In this document: positions 17,586 to 25,754 of the stretch, in pieces
Position numbering within the stretch: the first letter of the stretch is position 1
How the letters are laid out: each line of letters starts with the position of its first letter
NCBI RefSeq assembly: GCF_013391805.1
Contig: NZ_CP058364.1
Coordinates: 1,674,501 to 1,738,500 of the forward strand
DNA from: Galbibacter sp. BG1
GTDB taxonomy: Bacteria; Bacteroidota; Bacteroidia; Flavobacteriales; Flavobacteriaceae
Reading direction: 5' to 3'
DNA: 64,000 nt
The notes under the pieces: generated by a model
Seen by the model: the letters and a program-made list of their open reading frames with translations, nothing else
What the model was told of the DNA's origin: nothing
Database searches by the model: none
Position numbers and translations under genes: made by a program

Positions 17586-18032
17586 TTAATTCGAGATCTT
17601 TATAATATTATTATTTGTGGTAACACGATAAGGTTGTAAAGTATAGGCTCTACCTTCTCCTTTAAACTCGGTTACCAAAGCACCGCCAGCAAGTTCATAT
17701 TTATAATCTTCGCAGCTGCATTCGCAAAAAACCCCATCTACCAATTGCATGGTCGAGCAATCGTTTGGTCGGTGATTAGGGCAACTCGCTTCCCAAGCTA
17801 CGTAAGAACCACTGCCTGTATTAAATACAAAAACCCCACGAATGCCCACGTTAGAATTATTTACATAAACCGCCGTTCCAGGATTCGACAGGCTTGCATA
17901 TTGCGGAAGATTGAGATTTATGGTGTAGCTAAACCCAGGTTCTATTAAATTAGGGTTGTCGAAAGAGGTATCGTCTCCGCTGCAACCCGTGAATATAATT
18001 AGCGCCAATATGTTATAAATAAGGTATTTCAT
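17586..18032 (-). CDS. Lipoprotein with degenerate Rieske-like cysteine cluster
   Basis: The product has 148 residues from the ATG at 18032, which puts a clean lipobox (IIFTGC, Cys17) right behind a short signal. An upstream start at 18056 would only add polar residues before the signal. The mature part is mostly beta-strand and contains CPNH (84-87), Cys92 and CECSC (103-107). Rieske proteins use C-x-H and C-x2-H; here the first motif has an extra residue and the second His is missing, so a normal Rieske 2Fe-2S cluster is unlikely. It may hold another metal site or disulfides. It faces greA divergently. Confidence 0.7.
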   Translation of the reverse strand: MKYLIYNILALIIFTGCSGDDTSFDNPNLIEPGFSYTINLNLPQYASLSNPGTAVYVNNSNVGIRGVFVFNTGSGSYVAWEASCPNHRPNDCSTMQLVDGVFCECSCEDYKYELAGGALVTEFKGEGRAYTLQPYRVTTNNNIIKISN

Positions 18033-18126
18033 TTTTATAAAAATTAAGAGTTGCAATGTACAATAGTTTTCAAAAATAATGTGTTTTTACATGCAAGATA
18101 CTGGTTAAACGTTTACTAAAAATTTG

Positions 18127-18134
18127 TATATTTG
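18127..18134 (+). promoter_or_regulatory. Bacteroidota -7 box of the greA promoter
   Basis: TATATTTG matches the TAnnTTTG consensus exactly. A start of transcription about 4-7 bases downstream would fall at the left edge of the hairpin at 18139. The -33 element is not clear. Confidence 0.6.
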
Positions 18135-18138
18135 TGTG

Positions 18139-18166
18139 AATCCTCTTTGGACAAAGGGGATTTTTT
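18139..18166 (+). terminator. Terminator-like hairpin in the greA leader (candidate attenuator)
   Basis: AATCCTCTTT (18139-18148) pairs with AAAGGGGATT (18153-18162), with one G-U pair, around a four-base loop GGAC, followed by a run of six T (18161-18166). It lies between the predicted promoter and the greA start at 18188. There is no upstream + strand gene for it to terminate: the last one already ends at the terminator at 17539, and the gene in between is on the other strand. It therefore looks like an attenuator or a source of short RNAs. Confidence 0.65.
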
Positions 18167-18187
18167 GTATTTATAAACGATGAAGTT

Positions 18188-18664
18188 ATGAGTAAAGTAT
18201 CTTATTACACAGAAGAGGGCATAAAAAAATTAAGAGCAGAATTAGAGCAATTAAAAAGCGTGGAACGCCCAAAGGCATCTCAGGCAATAGCAGAAGCAAG
18301 GGATAAAGGGGATTTATCTGAAAATGCAGAATATGATGCCGCGAAGGAAGCACAAGGATTGTTGGAGATGAGAATTTCTAAGATGGAAGAAACATTGGCC
18401 AATGCCAGGGTTATAGACGAATCGCAATTAGACACCTCCAAAGTTTTAGCGCTTTCCAATGTAAAGATTAAGAACTTGAACAATGGTATGGAGATGAAAT
18501 ACAAATTGGTAGCAGAAAGCGAAGCTGATTTAAAAAGCGGAAAAATTTCTGTGAATTCTCCAATTGGGAAAGGACTTTTAGGGAAATCGGTAGGAGAAAT
18601 AGCAGAGGTGAAAGTACCAAATGGAATTTTAAAATTTGAAATACTGGAAATTACAAGGGATTAA
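18188..18664 (+). CDS. greA: Transcription elongation factor GreA
   Basis: The product has 158 residues, the standard GreA length. The N-terminal coiled coil (about residues 1-75) contains the tip segment ARDKGDLSENAEYDAAKE, with the acidic residues that reach the RNA polymerase active site and stimulate cleavage of backtracked RNA. The C-terminal FKBP-like domain includes the conserved SPIGKGLLGKSVGE segment near 123-136. It rescues stalled RNA polymerase. The leader carries a terminator-like hairpin (18139-18166), suggesting that greA expression may respond to transcript release or to GreA itself. It is monocistronic as far as can be seen, with 62 bp to the next gene. Confidence 0.97.
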   Translation: MSKVSYYTEEGIKKLRAELEQLKSVERPKASQAIAEARDKGDLSENAEYDAAKEAQGLLEMRISKMEETLANARVIDESQLDTSKVLALSNVKIKNLNNGMEMKYKLVAESEADLKSGKISVNSPIGKGLLGKSVGEIAEVKVPNGILKFEILEITRD

Positions 18665-18726
18665 CACCTGTAATTGTATGTTGGTTTTTTTAGTATATTT
18701 AACCTTTATTCTTAAAACCAATTGAA

Positions 18727-19650
18727 ATGCAAAGGAGAAAATTTCTTCATAATACCATAAAAACAACCGTAGGGGCTTCAGTATTAAGTACTGGAGCCTT
18801 TGCTTTTTCCACATCTTCAGAAAAAGTAAAAAAAAATAATTTTAAACTGAAATATGCCCCGCATATTGGCATGTTCAAGAACCTCGCAGGGGAAGATGTT
18901 GTAGATCAACTCAACTTTATGGCCGATAATGGCTTTACGGCTTTTGAAGATAATAATATGATGAAGCGCTCTATAAAAGAGCAAGAAGCCATGGCAAAGG
19001 TAATGGAGCAGCGCGGTATGACCATGGGGGTATTTGTGGCTCATAAAATTTACTGGAAAGAACCCAATCTCGCAAATGGTGATGAAAACCTAAGAACCGA
19101 ATTTTTAACATCCATAAAAGAGGCCGTAGAGGTGGCTAAAAGGGTAAATGCTAAATGGGTAACCGTAGTACCAGGGCATGTAGATTTGCGTTTGGATCTA
19201 GGCTACCAAACCGCCAATGTAATAGAATCGTTAAAACAAGCATCTGCTATTTTAGAGCCACACGGCATTACCATGGTCTTAGAACCTTTAAATTTCAGGG
19301 ATCATCCTGGCCTGTTTTTAAAGGGATCGGCCCAAGCTTTTGAAATATGTAAAGCCGTAGGCTCGCCATCGTGTAAAATTCTTTTTGATATCTACCATCA
19401 GCAGATTACTGAAGGAAATTTAATCCCAAACATAGAAGCGTGTTGGGATGAGATTGCTTATTTTCAAATGGGGGATAATCCCGGACGGAAAGAACCGACA
19501 ACCGGGGAGATTAATTATAAGAATATCTTCAAATACATTCACAGTAAAAGTTTTGATGGAGTATTGGGAATGGAACATGGAAATTCTATTTCTGGTAGGG
19601 AAGGAGAATTAGCAGTGATTGAAGCGTATAAAAAAGTTGATGATTTTTGA
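18727..19650 (+). CDS. Tat-exported hydroxypyruvate isomerase-like TIM-barrel protein
   Basis: The product has 307 residues. The start MQRRKFLHNTIKTTVGA is a twin-arginine signal, so the enzyme is exported folded. The mature part is an AP-endonuclease-2/xylose-isomerase-like TIM barrel, with metal-ligand candidates in VLEPLNF (Glu about 180), FDIYHQQ (about 219-225), FQMGDNPGR and GMEHGNS near the C-terminus. These match the hydroxypyruvate isomerase (Hyi) subgroup. The real substrate of exported Bacteroidota members is not known; a sugar acid or keto-sugar is likely. It is followed 30 bp later by an amino-acid permease on the same strand. Confidence 0.8.
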   Translation: MQRRKFLHNTIKTTVGASVLSTGAFAFSTSSEKVKKNNFKLKYAPHIGMFKNLAGEDVVDQLNFMADNGFTAFEDNNMMKRSIKEQEAMAKVMEQRGMTMGVFVAHKIYWKEPNLANGDENLRTEFLTSIKEAVEVAKRVNAKWVTVVPGHVDLRLDLGYQTANVIESLKQASAILEPHGITMVLEPLNFRDHPGLFLKGSAQAFEICKAVGSPSCKILFDIYHQQITEGNLIPNIEACWDEIAYFQMGDNPGRKEPTTGEINYKNIFKYIHSKSFDGVLGMEHGNSISGREGELAVIEAYKKVDDF

Positions 19651-19680
19651 GTATCTTAAAGAAAGTTATTTAATGATTGG

Positions 19681-20964
19681 ATGAGCGATAAAATTGGATT
19701 AAAAGAGGCAATCTCTATCGGTATCGGTGGTATGGTAGGAGGTGGGATTTTCGCTGTCCTCGGTTTGGCTGTTTCTTTAGCCAAAGGAGGAACCCCCGTA
19801 GCCTTTTTAATAGCAGGAATTATCGCTTTGTTTACCTCATATAGTTATGTTAAGTTGTCCTTGGCATATCCAGACCGTGGAGGAACCGTAAAATTTATTA
19901 ATGAAGGTTTTGGTAAGGGCGTTTTTAGCGGTGGCATTAATAATCTCCTCTGGGTAAGTTACATCATTATGCTGGCACTATACGCATCGGCCTTTGGTTC
20001 GTATGCGCCAAACCTCTTTAAAATTACAGGAGAGACTTCCTTAGACACCCATCTTTATTCCAGTGCGATAGTAATATTTGCTACTGTAATTAATTACTAC
20101 AGCATTAAAATAGTTGGGAAAATAGAAGATTATGCGGTAATTATTAAACTTTTTATTTTAATTGCCTTTGTAGTTATTGGTCTCTACGGATTAAAGGACA
20201 GCTCGCACCTCGACCAATTGGCATTTTCCAATTGGGAAAAACCGCTGCAACTTTTTACAGGAGGAATGGTAATTTTTGTGGCTTATGAAGGTTTTGAGCT
20301 AATCGCCAATTCGGTTTCCGATCTTAAGAATCCTGAAAAGAATGTTCCAAAGGCATACTTTTATGCGGTATCGTTCGTCATATTTTTATATATCATCATA
20401 GCTATTGTTACCGTTGGCTCTCTTGCTTTTTCCAAAATAGCCGATGCCGAAGATTATGTATTGGCAGAAGCAGCCAAGCCCATGTTAGGGCAGGCCGGTT
20501 TTACTATAATTACCGTGGCAGCTTTAATTTCTACATTTTCGGCAATTAACGCCACGCTTTACGGAGGAAGCAGGGTAAGTTATGAAATTGCTGCAGACGA
20601 CGAATTACCACATGAGCTTACAAGTTCTTTTTGGAACCAACCTATAGGATTATTAATAACAGCCGTATTAACGCTGGTTATTGTAAATTTATTGGAATTG
20701 GAAAGCATTTCGACTGCTGGTAGTGTAGGGTTTTTACTGATTTTTGCGGCAGTCAATTTGGTGGGATATAAAAAAGCATCAGAAATAAATGCCCGAAAAA
20801 TAATTACACTAATAGGTTTCCTATTGTGTTGCATCGCTTCTGTAACGCTTATTATTCAGCAATATGGAGCGAACCCATTGGGGATAAGCATTTCTTTGGG
20901 AATTGTTTTGGTATGTTTTTTAATGGAGTTTATTTATAAGAAATACGCTGGTAAATCATCTTAA
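19681..20964 (+). CDS. APC-family amino acid permease
   Basis: The product has 427 residues with about twelve membrane helices. The first helix carries the family glycine-rich break IGIGGMVGGGIFAVLG (about residues 12-27), and helix 6 has the GGMVIFVAYEGFELIAN segment (about 198-214). This is the amino acid-polyamine-organocation (APC) superfamily. Substrate cannot be read from the sequence. It sits 30 bp downstream of the Hyi-like gene and may be cotranscribed. Its stop overlaps by 9 bp the 3' end of the convergent YciI-like gene. Confidence 0.87.
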   Translation: MSDKIGLKEAISIGIGGMVGGGIFAVLGLAVSLAKGGTPVAFLIAGIIALFTSYSYVKLSLAYPDRGGTVKFINEGFGKGVFSGGINNLLWVSYIIMLALYASAFGSYAPNLFKITGETSLDTHLYSSAIVIFATVINYYSIKIVGKIEDYAVIIKLFILIAFVVIGLYGLKDSSHLDQLAFSNWEKPLQLFTGGMVIFVAYEGFELIANSVSDLKNPEKNVPKAYFYAVSFVIFLYIIIAIVTVGSLAFSKIADAEDYVLAEAAKPMLGQAGFTIITVAALISTFSAINATLYGGSRVSYEIAADDELPHELTSSFWNQPIGLLITAVLTLVIVNLLELESISTAGSVGFLLIFAAVNLVGYKKASEINARKIITLIGFLLCCIASVTLIIQQYGANPLGISISLGIVLVCFLMEFIYKKYAGKSS

Positions 20965-21459
20965 AGGAAAGCCTTTAGCGGCCCACCATGGATGGATTTC
21001 AATTTGAAGCCTGCCTGCTTTTACTGCAGGATCAGAATTTGCCAAGCTATCTGCCATTTGTAAAGTTGGAACATTGTAAATGGTAATTCCCCGGATCTCT
21101 CCATCATCGCCAAAAGGCCCTGAAATATCAGCATAACCTTCTTCATACATTTTCCCCAAATGAGCCAGATGCAATTTTTGAATACTGTCTGCTTCCTCTT
21201 TGCTTTGGGATCTGCTTTCTCCCCTTTTCAGAAAAGCAATAAAATATTGCTGCATTAAAATAGTATCTCCAGATTTTTCATCTACATAATCGAAAGTTTG
21301 AAAACCTTCACTGTTAAGACGTTCCTTAATTTTTAAAATAGAGGTCAGGGTGTCTTGTTGTGCCTTCCCTTCCGAAGATATTTCGGGTGTTGTATTCGTT
21401 GAGTTTGTTTCGCAACTCAATATTCCAAATACTAAAAAAATATAGCCAAGTATTTTCAT
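20956..21459 (-). CDS. YciI-like domain lipoprotein
   Basis: The product has 167 residues from the ATG at 21459. This places the signal MKILGYIFLVFGILSC at the N-terminus with a lipobox Cys16; an upstream start would add seven polar residues and overlap the preceding gene. After a Ser/Thr-rich linker, the C-terminal half resembles the YciI/YCII alpha-beta fold: MQQYFIAFLKRG, then HLAHLGKMYEEGYADISGPF and a strand with GITIYNV. The YciI His-Asp pair seems represented by His in LAHL and Asp in GPFGDDG. Function is unknown. It ends convergently with the permease. Confidence 0.72.
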   Translation of the reverse strand: MKILGYIFLVFGILSCETNSTNTTPEISSEGKAQQDTLTSILKIKERLNSEGFQTFDYVDEKSGDTILMQQYFIAFLKRGESRSQSKEEADSIQKLHLAHLGKMYEEGYADISGPFGDDGEIRGITIYNVPTLQMADSLANSDPAVKAGRLQIEIHPWWAAKGFPLR

Positions 21460-21469
21460 AGTCCTAAAA

Positions 21470-21889
21470 TTAGTTTTCAATATAAAAAATATGATAGTCT
21501 ATAAAGTTATCCCGCACCATGGGATTGCACTCGATTAATTCAACTATTCTTTCTTTTTCAAAATGTTTTGCGAAGATTACTTTTCTCGCACGACCAGTTT
21601 TCTTATAAACTTTGATGTCTGGATGGGTTGCCATCTCCAGTAGGAACTCCTTGTTTATTGAGTCCATTGCTGCTGTTAACGGTTGTGAATCTTCTAAATA
21701 TAGCATATGGTAAGGCTCCATAGCACTTTTCTCCATTTTATTGTAACCGTAATTTTTTTGTTTGTCCTCTGTATAATGCTTTATGGTTCTTGCCGTTCTA
21801 CTAATTGCCCTAATACTTCTGCCCACATTTTGACTATAAATTGGTGTAATAAACAATAGAACTATGGCTGCCATTAAAAACTTTTTCAT
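21470..21889 (-). CDS. Secreted protein of unknown function
   Basis: The product has 139 residues with a clear cleavable signal peptide (MKKFLMAAIVLLFITPIYSQ), so it is periplasmic or outer-membrane associated. The mature part is basic near its start (RSIRAISRTARTIKHY) and mixed alpha/beta afterwards. I recognise no domain. It lies in a minus-strand run: SDR-like gene, CYTH gene, this gene, then the YciI-like lipoprotein, with gaps of about 10 bp, so the four are probably one transcript. It could be an accessory to the following lipoprotein, but nothing in the sequence proves that. Confidence 0.65.
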   Translation of the reverse strand: MKKFLMAAIVLLFITPIYSQNVGRSIRAISRTARTIKHYTEDKQKNYGYNKMEKSAMEPYHMLYLEDSQPLTAAMDSINKEFLLEMATHPDIKVYKKTGRARKVIFAKHFEKERIVELIECNPMVRDNFIDYHIFYIEN

Positions 21890-21900
21890 AAAAGATTATT

Positions 21901-22368
21901 TTACCAATCCTTAAAGGGTTTCTGGCTCAGTTGCGAGTTGTAATATTTGGCTTCTCCAGTAACTTCTTTTCCCAACCATTTTGGCTTAACAAATTTTTCG
22001 TCTTCTGAAGAGAGTTCTATTTCTGCAACGATAAGGCCTTGGTTATCCCCTAAAAATTCATCAACTTCAAAAAGATGATTTTCTACTACAACTTTATATC
22101 GGTTTTTATCGATAATACCTTTTTCACAGATAGCTAATAAGGAGGCTGCTTCCATCACGCTTATTTCTTTTTCCCATTCAAAACGGGATGTTCCAGAAGT
22201 GTTGGAAATTCCTTTTACGGTTAAAAATCCTTGCTTCCCCATGATACGAACACGCACTGTTCGTTCTGGATGTGTATTTAAAAAGCCCTGAACAATGCGT
22301 AATTTGTTCTGTGCCTCTGTGACATATTCGTTAGAGCTTACGAGAAATTTGCGTTCTATTTCAATCAT
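21901..22368 (-). CDS. CYTH domain protein (triphosphatase / class IV adenylate cyclase-like)
   Basis: The product has 155 residues, a single CYTH domain. The defining ExExK motif is at the N-terminus (EIERK, Glu3, Glu5, Lys7). Further charged strand residues line the tunnel: RTVRVRIMGKQGFLTVKG (about residues 35-52) and the acidic FEVDEFLGDNQGL and VAEIELSSEDE. CYTH enzymes bind triphosphates and divalent metal; most short bacterial members are inorganic triphosphatases, and fewer make cyclic AMP. It overlaps the SDR-like gene by 4 bp (translational coupling). Confidence 0.88.
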   Translation of the reverse strand: MIEIERKFLVSSNEYVTEAQNKLRIVQGFLNTHPERTVRVRIMGKQGFLTVKGISNTSGTSRFEWEKEISVMEAASLLAICEKGIIDKNRYKVVVENHLFEVDEFLGDNQGLIVAEIELSSEDEKFVKPKWLGKEVTGEAKYYNSQLSQKPFKDW

Positions 22369-23033
22369 TTACTTTGAGCGATTTCTTTTATTTTATCGTT
22401 TTCAATCCTGCCAGATGGATAATTTCCATTGGCTAATTTAATCATTGCTTTTACAATCGTTTTTGGGGTAACCGATTTGTATTTTTTTAAAGGGCCAATC
22501 ATAATATAGTTCAAACCTTTCATTAATTGTTTGAAAATCCATTCGCCTGTTCGTTTTTCATTTCGCTTACCGCTTATTAATGAAGGTTGGAGAATATAAA
22601 TATTTGGGATAGCCAAATTTAAAACCTCTTCTTCCATTTTTCCTTTTACTCTATTGTAAAATATCGTACTATCTGGATTGGCTCCCAGTGCAGAAATAAC
22701 AGTAAAAGTTGGGATGATGTTTTGTTCGCAAAGCATGGCGGCGGCAACGGGAATGCCGTAATCTATGGCCTTGTATTTGCTTTTATCTGGGGTTTTAGAT
22801 TTGGTCGTGCCGATGCAACAATAAACCTCGTCGGCAATAAATTTTTTGTGATGTAGTTTAAGATCAAAAAGATCCACTAAATGTTCTTCAATTTTCGAAT
22901 GTGCATTATTTACTGAACTTCTAGAAAACAGTATGATTTTTTCATAGCGACTGTCTTTAAGGAGTTTTTTTAATAAAATGCCTCCTGTAAGGCCGGTTGC
23001 CCCTAAAATAATAGCTGTTTTTTTAGTGCTCAT
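22365..23033 (-). CDS. NAD(P)-binding atypical SDR protein (HTATIP2-like)
   Basis: The product has 222 residues. The Rossmann motif GATGLTGG is at residues 11-18, preceded by the beta-strand TAIILGA. Later segments VYCCIGTTKSKT (about 69-80), YGIPVAAAMLCEQ and YNRVKGKMEEEVL (about 125-137, with the Tyr/Lys expected of extended SDRs) match the HTATIP2/TIP30-like atypical SDR group. These are cytoplasmic NAD(P)-binding proteins with poorly defined substrates. It is the first gene of the minus-strand run, divergent from dinB 99 bp away. Confidence 0.82.
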   Translation of the reverse strand: MSTKKTAIILGATGLTGGILLKKLLKDSRYEKIILFSRSSVNNAHSKIEEHLVDLFDLKLHHKKFIADEVYCCIGTTKSKTPDKSKYKAIDYGIPVAAAMLCEQNIIPTFTVISALGANPDSTIFYNRVKGKMEEEVLNLAIPNIYILQPSLISGKRNEKRTGEWIFKQLMKGLNYIMIGPLKKYKSVTPKTIVKAMIKLANGNYPSGRIENDKIKEIAQSK

Positions 23034-23121
23034 GCGTTTTCTAATTTCTTTTGGTTAAAATTATGTTCTCTAAGTTACTTATAATTTTGAAGTCTGATGA
23101 AGTCCTAAACCGATTTTCAAC

Positions 23122-23129
23122 TAAATTTG
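23122..23129 (+). promoter_or_regulatory. Possible -7 box abutting the dinB start
   Basis: TAAATTTG fits TAnnTTTG exactly and ends three bases before the dinB ATG at 23133. If used, it would place the transcription start at or next to the start codon. No good -33 element is seen at the right distance, so support is moderate. Confidence 0.4.
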
Positions 23130-23132
23130 TAC

Positions 23133-24236
23133 ATGCAAAATTCATTTCCCCTTAAAAAAATTATCCATGTCGACATGGATGCATTTTATGCGTCTGTAGA
23201 GCAAATGGATAATCCTGAGTTAAAGGGAAAGCCCTTAGCAGTTGGAGGAAGTGAGAAGCGGGGAGTGGTAGCTGCAGCAAGCTACGAAGCCCGTAAATTT
23301 GGTGTAAAAAGCGCCATGAGTGGCTACTTGGCCAAAAAAAATTGTCCAGAACTTATTTTTGTTCGTCCGCGTTTTGATCGATATAAAGAAATATCAACCA
23401 AGATTAGAGGTATTTTTTTGGAATATACCGATTTGGTGGAGCCGCTTTCTTTGGATGAAGCTTATCTCGACGTTACCGAAAATAAAAAGGGAAACCCGTC
23501 GGCCAGTAATATCGCTAGGGAAATTCGTCAGCGTATTTTAGAAGAGGTTGGGTTAACAGCTTCCGCAGGAATTTCAGTAAACAAATTTATTGCCAAAGTG
23601 GCAAGTGATTACAACAAACCAAACGGACAAAAAACCGTGGAGCCAGATGATGTATTGCCATTTTTGGAAAATTTGGAAATACGAAAATTCTATGGTGTTG
23701 GTAAAGTGACCACTCAAAAAATGTATCAGCTAGGTATTTTTACCGGAAAGGATCTAAAGTTGAAATCCTTAGAATATTTAATTACACATTTTGGTAAAAG
23801 TGGGTCTTTTTACTATAATGTGGTTCGAGGAATTCATTTAAGTACGGTAAAACCAAATCGCATACCAAAGTCGGTTGGGGCAGAAAGAACGTTTAGCGAA
23901 AACCTGAGCAGTGAAATTTTTATGCTGGAAAGATTGGAGAATATAGCTATAGAGCTTGAACGCCGACTTAAAAAGAATAAAATTGCTGGAAAAACAATTA
24001 CACTAAAAATCAAGTATAGCGATTTTAAATTGCAGACGCGAAGTAAAACGCTTGATTATTTTATTGCGGATAAAAGTTTAATTCTAGAAACGGCAAAAGA
24101 ATTGTTGTACCAAGAAAATTTAAATAACTCGGTGCGCTTACTGGGAATTTCTTTGGCCAATTTAAATACAGAAAAGACTGAAACGGATAAGACAATTAAT
24201 AAAACAGTTTCGGTACAACTAAAATTCGATTTTTAA
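23133..24236 (+). CDS. dinB: DNA polymerase IV (Y-family)
   Basis: The product has 367 residues from the ATG at 23133; a TTG six bases upstream is in frame but would overlap the promoter-like box. The catalytic acidic residues are present: Asp14 in HVDMDAFYASVE, and Asp108-Glu109 in SLDEAYLDV. The thumb helix-hairpin-helix (IRKFYGVGKVT, about 188-198) and the little-finger domain (RIPKSVGAERTF and onward) follow. It copies past lesions with low fidelity. The C-terminus ends VSVQLKFDF, close to a beta-clamp-binding motif of the QLxLF type. No LexA-type box is visible upstream. 30 bp later follows an exonuclease/GIY-YIG gene. Confidence 0.94.
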   Translation: MQNSFPLKKIIHVDMDAFYASVEQMDNPELKGKPLAVGGSEKRGVVAAASYEARKFGVKSAMSGYLAKKNCPELIFVRPRFDRYKEISTKIRGIFLEYTDLVEPLSLDEAYLDVTENKKGNPSASNIAREIRQRILEEVGLTASAGISVNKFIAKVASDYNKPNGQKTVEPDDVLPFLENLEIRKFYGVGKVTTQKMYQLGIFTGKDLKLKSLEYLITHFGKSGSFYYNVVRGIHLSTVKPNRIPKSVGAERTFSENLSSEIFMLERLENIAIELERRLKKNKIAGKTITLKIKYSDFKLQTRSKTLDYFIADKSLILETAKELLYQENLNNSVRLLGISLANLNTEKTETDKTINKTVSVQLKFDF

Positions 24237-24266
24237 TTTTTTAGAGAATATTGAAAGGAGTTACAA

Positions 24267-25643
24267 ATGAAGTTTGCCATAATAGATGTTGAAACTACAG
24301 GTTTAAGTGGAAGCGGTAATAAAACTACCGAAATCGCTATTGTTATTCACGATGGAAAAAGAATAGTGAATGAATACCATACCTTGGTTAATCCAGAGGC
24401 TTTAATAACCAGGCATGTTGTAGGTTTAACGGGTATCGATAATGAAATGGTAGCTACCGCGCCTACTTTTAAGGAAATTGCATCAGAGGTATTCGAACTT
24501 ACCAAAGATTGCGTTTTTGTGGCTCATAATGTAAACTTCGATTACAATGTTATCCGCAATGAATTTAAAAGTCTGGGTGTAGATTTCAGCAGAAAAAAAT
24601 TATGTACGGTGAGGCTCTCCAGAAAGGTTTTCCCAGGATTGCGTTCTTACAGTTTAGGTAAGCTATGCAATTATTTAGAAATCCCACTTTTCGATAGGCA
24701 TCGAGCCAAAGGAGATACCGATGCGACCGTTATTTTATTTGAAATGCTGCTTAAAAATGATAGTCAAGGGGAGATAGGGAAACAACTGAAAAGCAGAAAT
24801 GGAGAAGCTTCGCTGCCCGCTCTTTTGGCAAAAGAAACCTACTACAACTTACCCGAAAGACCAGGGATCTATTATTTTAAAAACGCCAATGGGGAAATTA
24901 TATACGTGGGGAAGGCCATTAACATCAAAAAGCGTGTTCTTAGTCATTTTTACGATAAAAAAGCAAAAGAAATAGCCTTATGCAGGGAAACTTCACACAT
25001 CGATTTCGAAGAATCGGGATCGGAGTTGGTGGCTTTGCTTATGGAATCTGCAGCTATTAAACATCATTACCCCAAATATAATAGAGCACAAAAGGTAAGT
25101 AATAAAGGTTACGCAATTCTAGCATATACTAATAGGAAAGGGATTGTACAGCTTGGTTTCAACAAATCTAATTTGGTTTTAAATCCTATTGCATTATTTT
25201 TCACGGTGAACGAATGCATGCAGTTTTTAGAATCAATAACCGAAACCTTTCAACTTTGTCCGAAATACACCCAACTAATTTCTTCAGGAACTGCAGCTGG
25301 GAAATGTAAGCATTACCGACTTACAAATTGCAAAGGTATCTGCGAAGAAAAGGAAGCCGTTGAACATTACAATAAAAGAGTTGAAGAAGCCCTGAATTCC
25401 ATTAAAATTGAAAATAAAAGCTTTGCGATTATTACCAAGGGAAAAACTCTTTCTGAAAAGGCCGTGGTGTTGATTGAAAATGGAATCTATAAAGGTTTCG
25501 GGTTTTTGGATGAAACAATTTCTATTTCTGAATTTGAAGAATTTAGAGATTATATAAAACTTCAAAAAAATAATAGCGACGTAGTAAAAATTGTTCAGCA
25601 ATACATTCTTAAAAACGAAAACGCTGAGGTAGTTTATGGGTGA
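24267..25643 (+). CDS. DnaQ-like 3'-5' exonuclease fused to a GIY-YIG (UvrC-like) domain
   Basis: The product has 458 residues. The N-terminal DnaQ-type exonuclease has Asp7 and Glu9 in DVETTG, HNVNFDYNV (about 91-99), and HRAKGDTDAT (about 149-158). The middle section is a GIY-YIG nuclease domain like UvrC or Cho: PGIYYF near residue 200, then YVGKAINIKKRV, with the later Glu in LLMESAAIKHHYPKYN near 260-275. The last 180 residues have several Cys (LCPKY, KCKHYRLTNCKGIC) as found in this fusion family. It probably trims or nicks damaged DNA. It lies 30 bp downstream of dinB and is likely cotranscribed. Confidence 0.87.
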   Translation: MKFAIIDVETTGLSGSGNKTTEIAIVIHDGKRIVNEYHTLVNPEALITRHVVGLTGIDNEMVATAPTFKEIASEVFELTKDCVFVAHNVNFDYNVIRNEFKSLGVDFSRKKLCTVRLSRKVFPGLRSYSLGKLCNYLEIPLFDRHRAKGDTDATVILFEMLLKNDSQGEIGKQLKSRNGEASLPALLAKETYYNLPERPGIYYFKNANGEIIYVGKAINIKKRVLSHFYDKKAKEIALCRETSHIDFEESGSELVALLMESAAIKHHYPKYNRAQKVSNKGYAILAYTNRKGIVQLGFNKSNLVLNPIALFFTVNECMQFLESITETFQLCPKYTQLISSGTAAGKCKHYRLTNCKGICEEKEAVEHYNKRVEEALNSIKIENKSFAIITKGKTLSEKAVVLIENGIYKGFGFLDETISISEFEEFRDYIKLQKNNSDVVKIVQQYILKNENAEVVYG

Positions 25644-25754
25644 GGTTGTTAGAACTTTTCCCTCTCTATGTCAAGAAATTAGATAACAGATATAAATTTC
25701 AGCAAAAAATTCTTCTTAGCTTTACGATTCTTAATACAAGAATAGATTCATATT

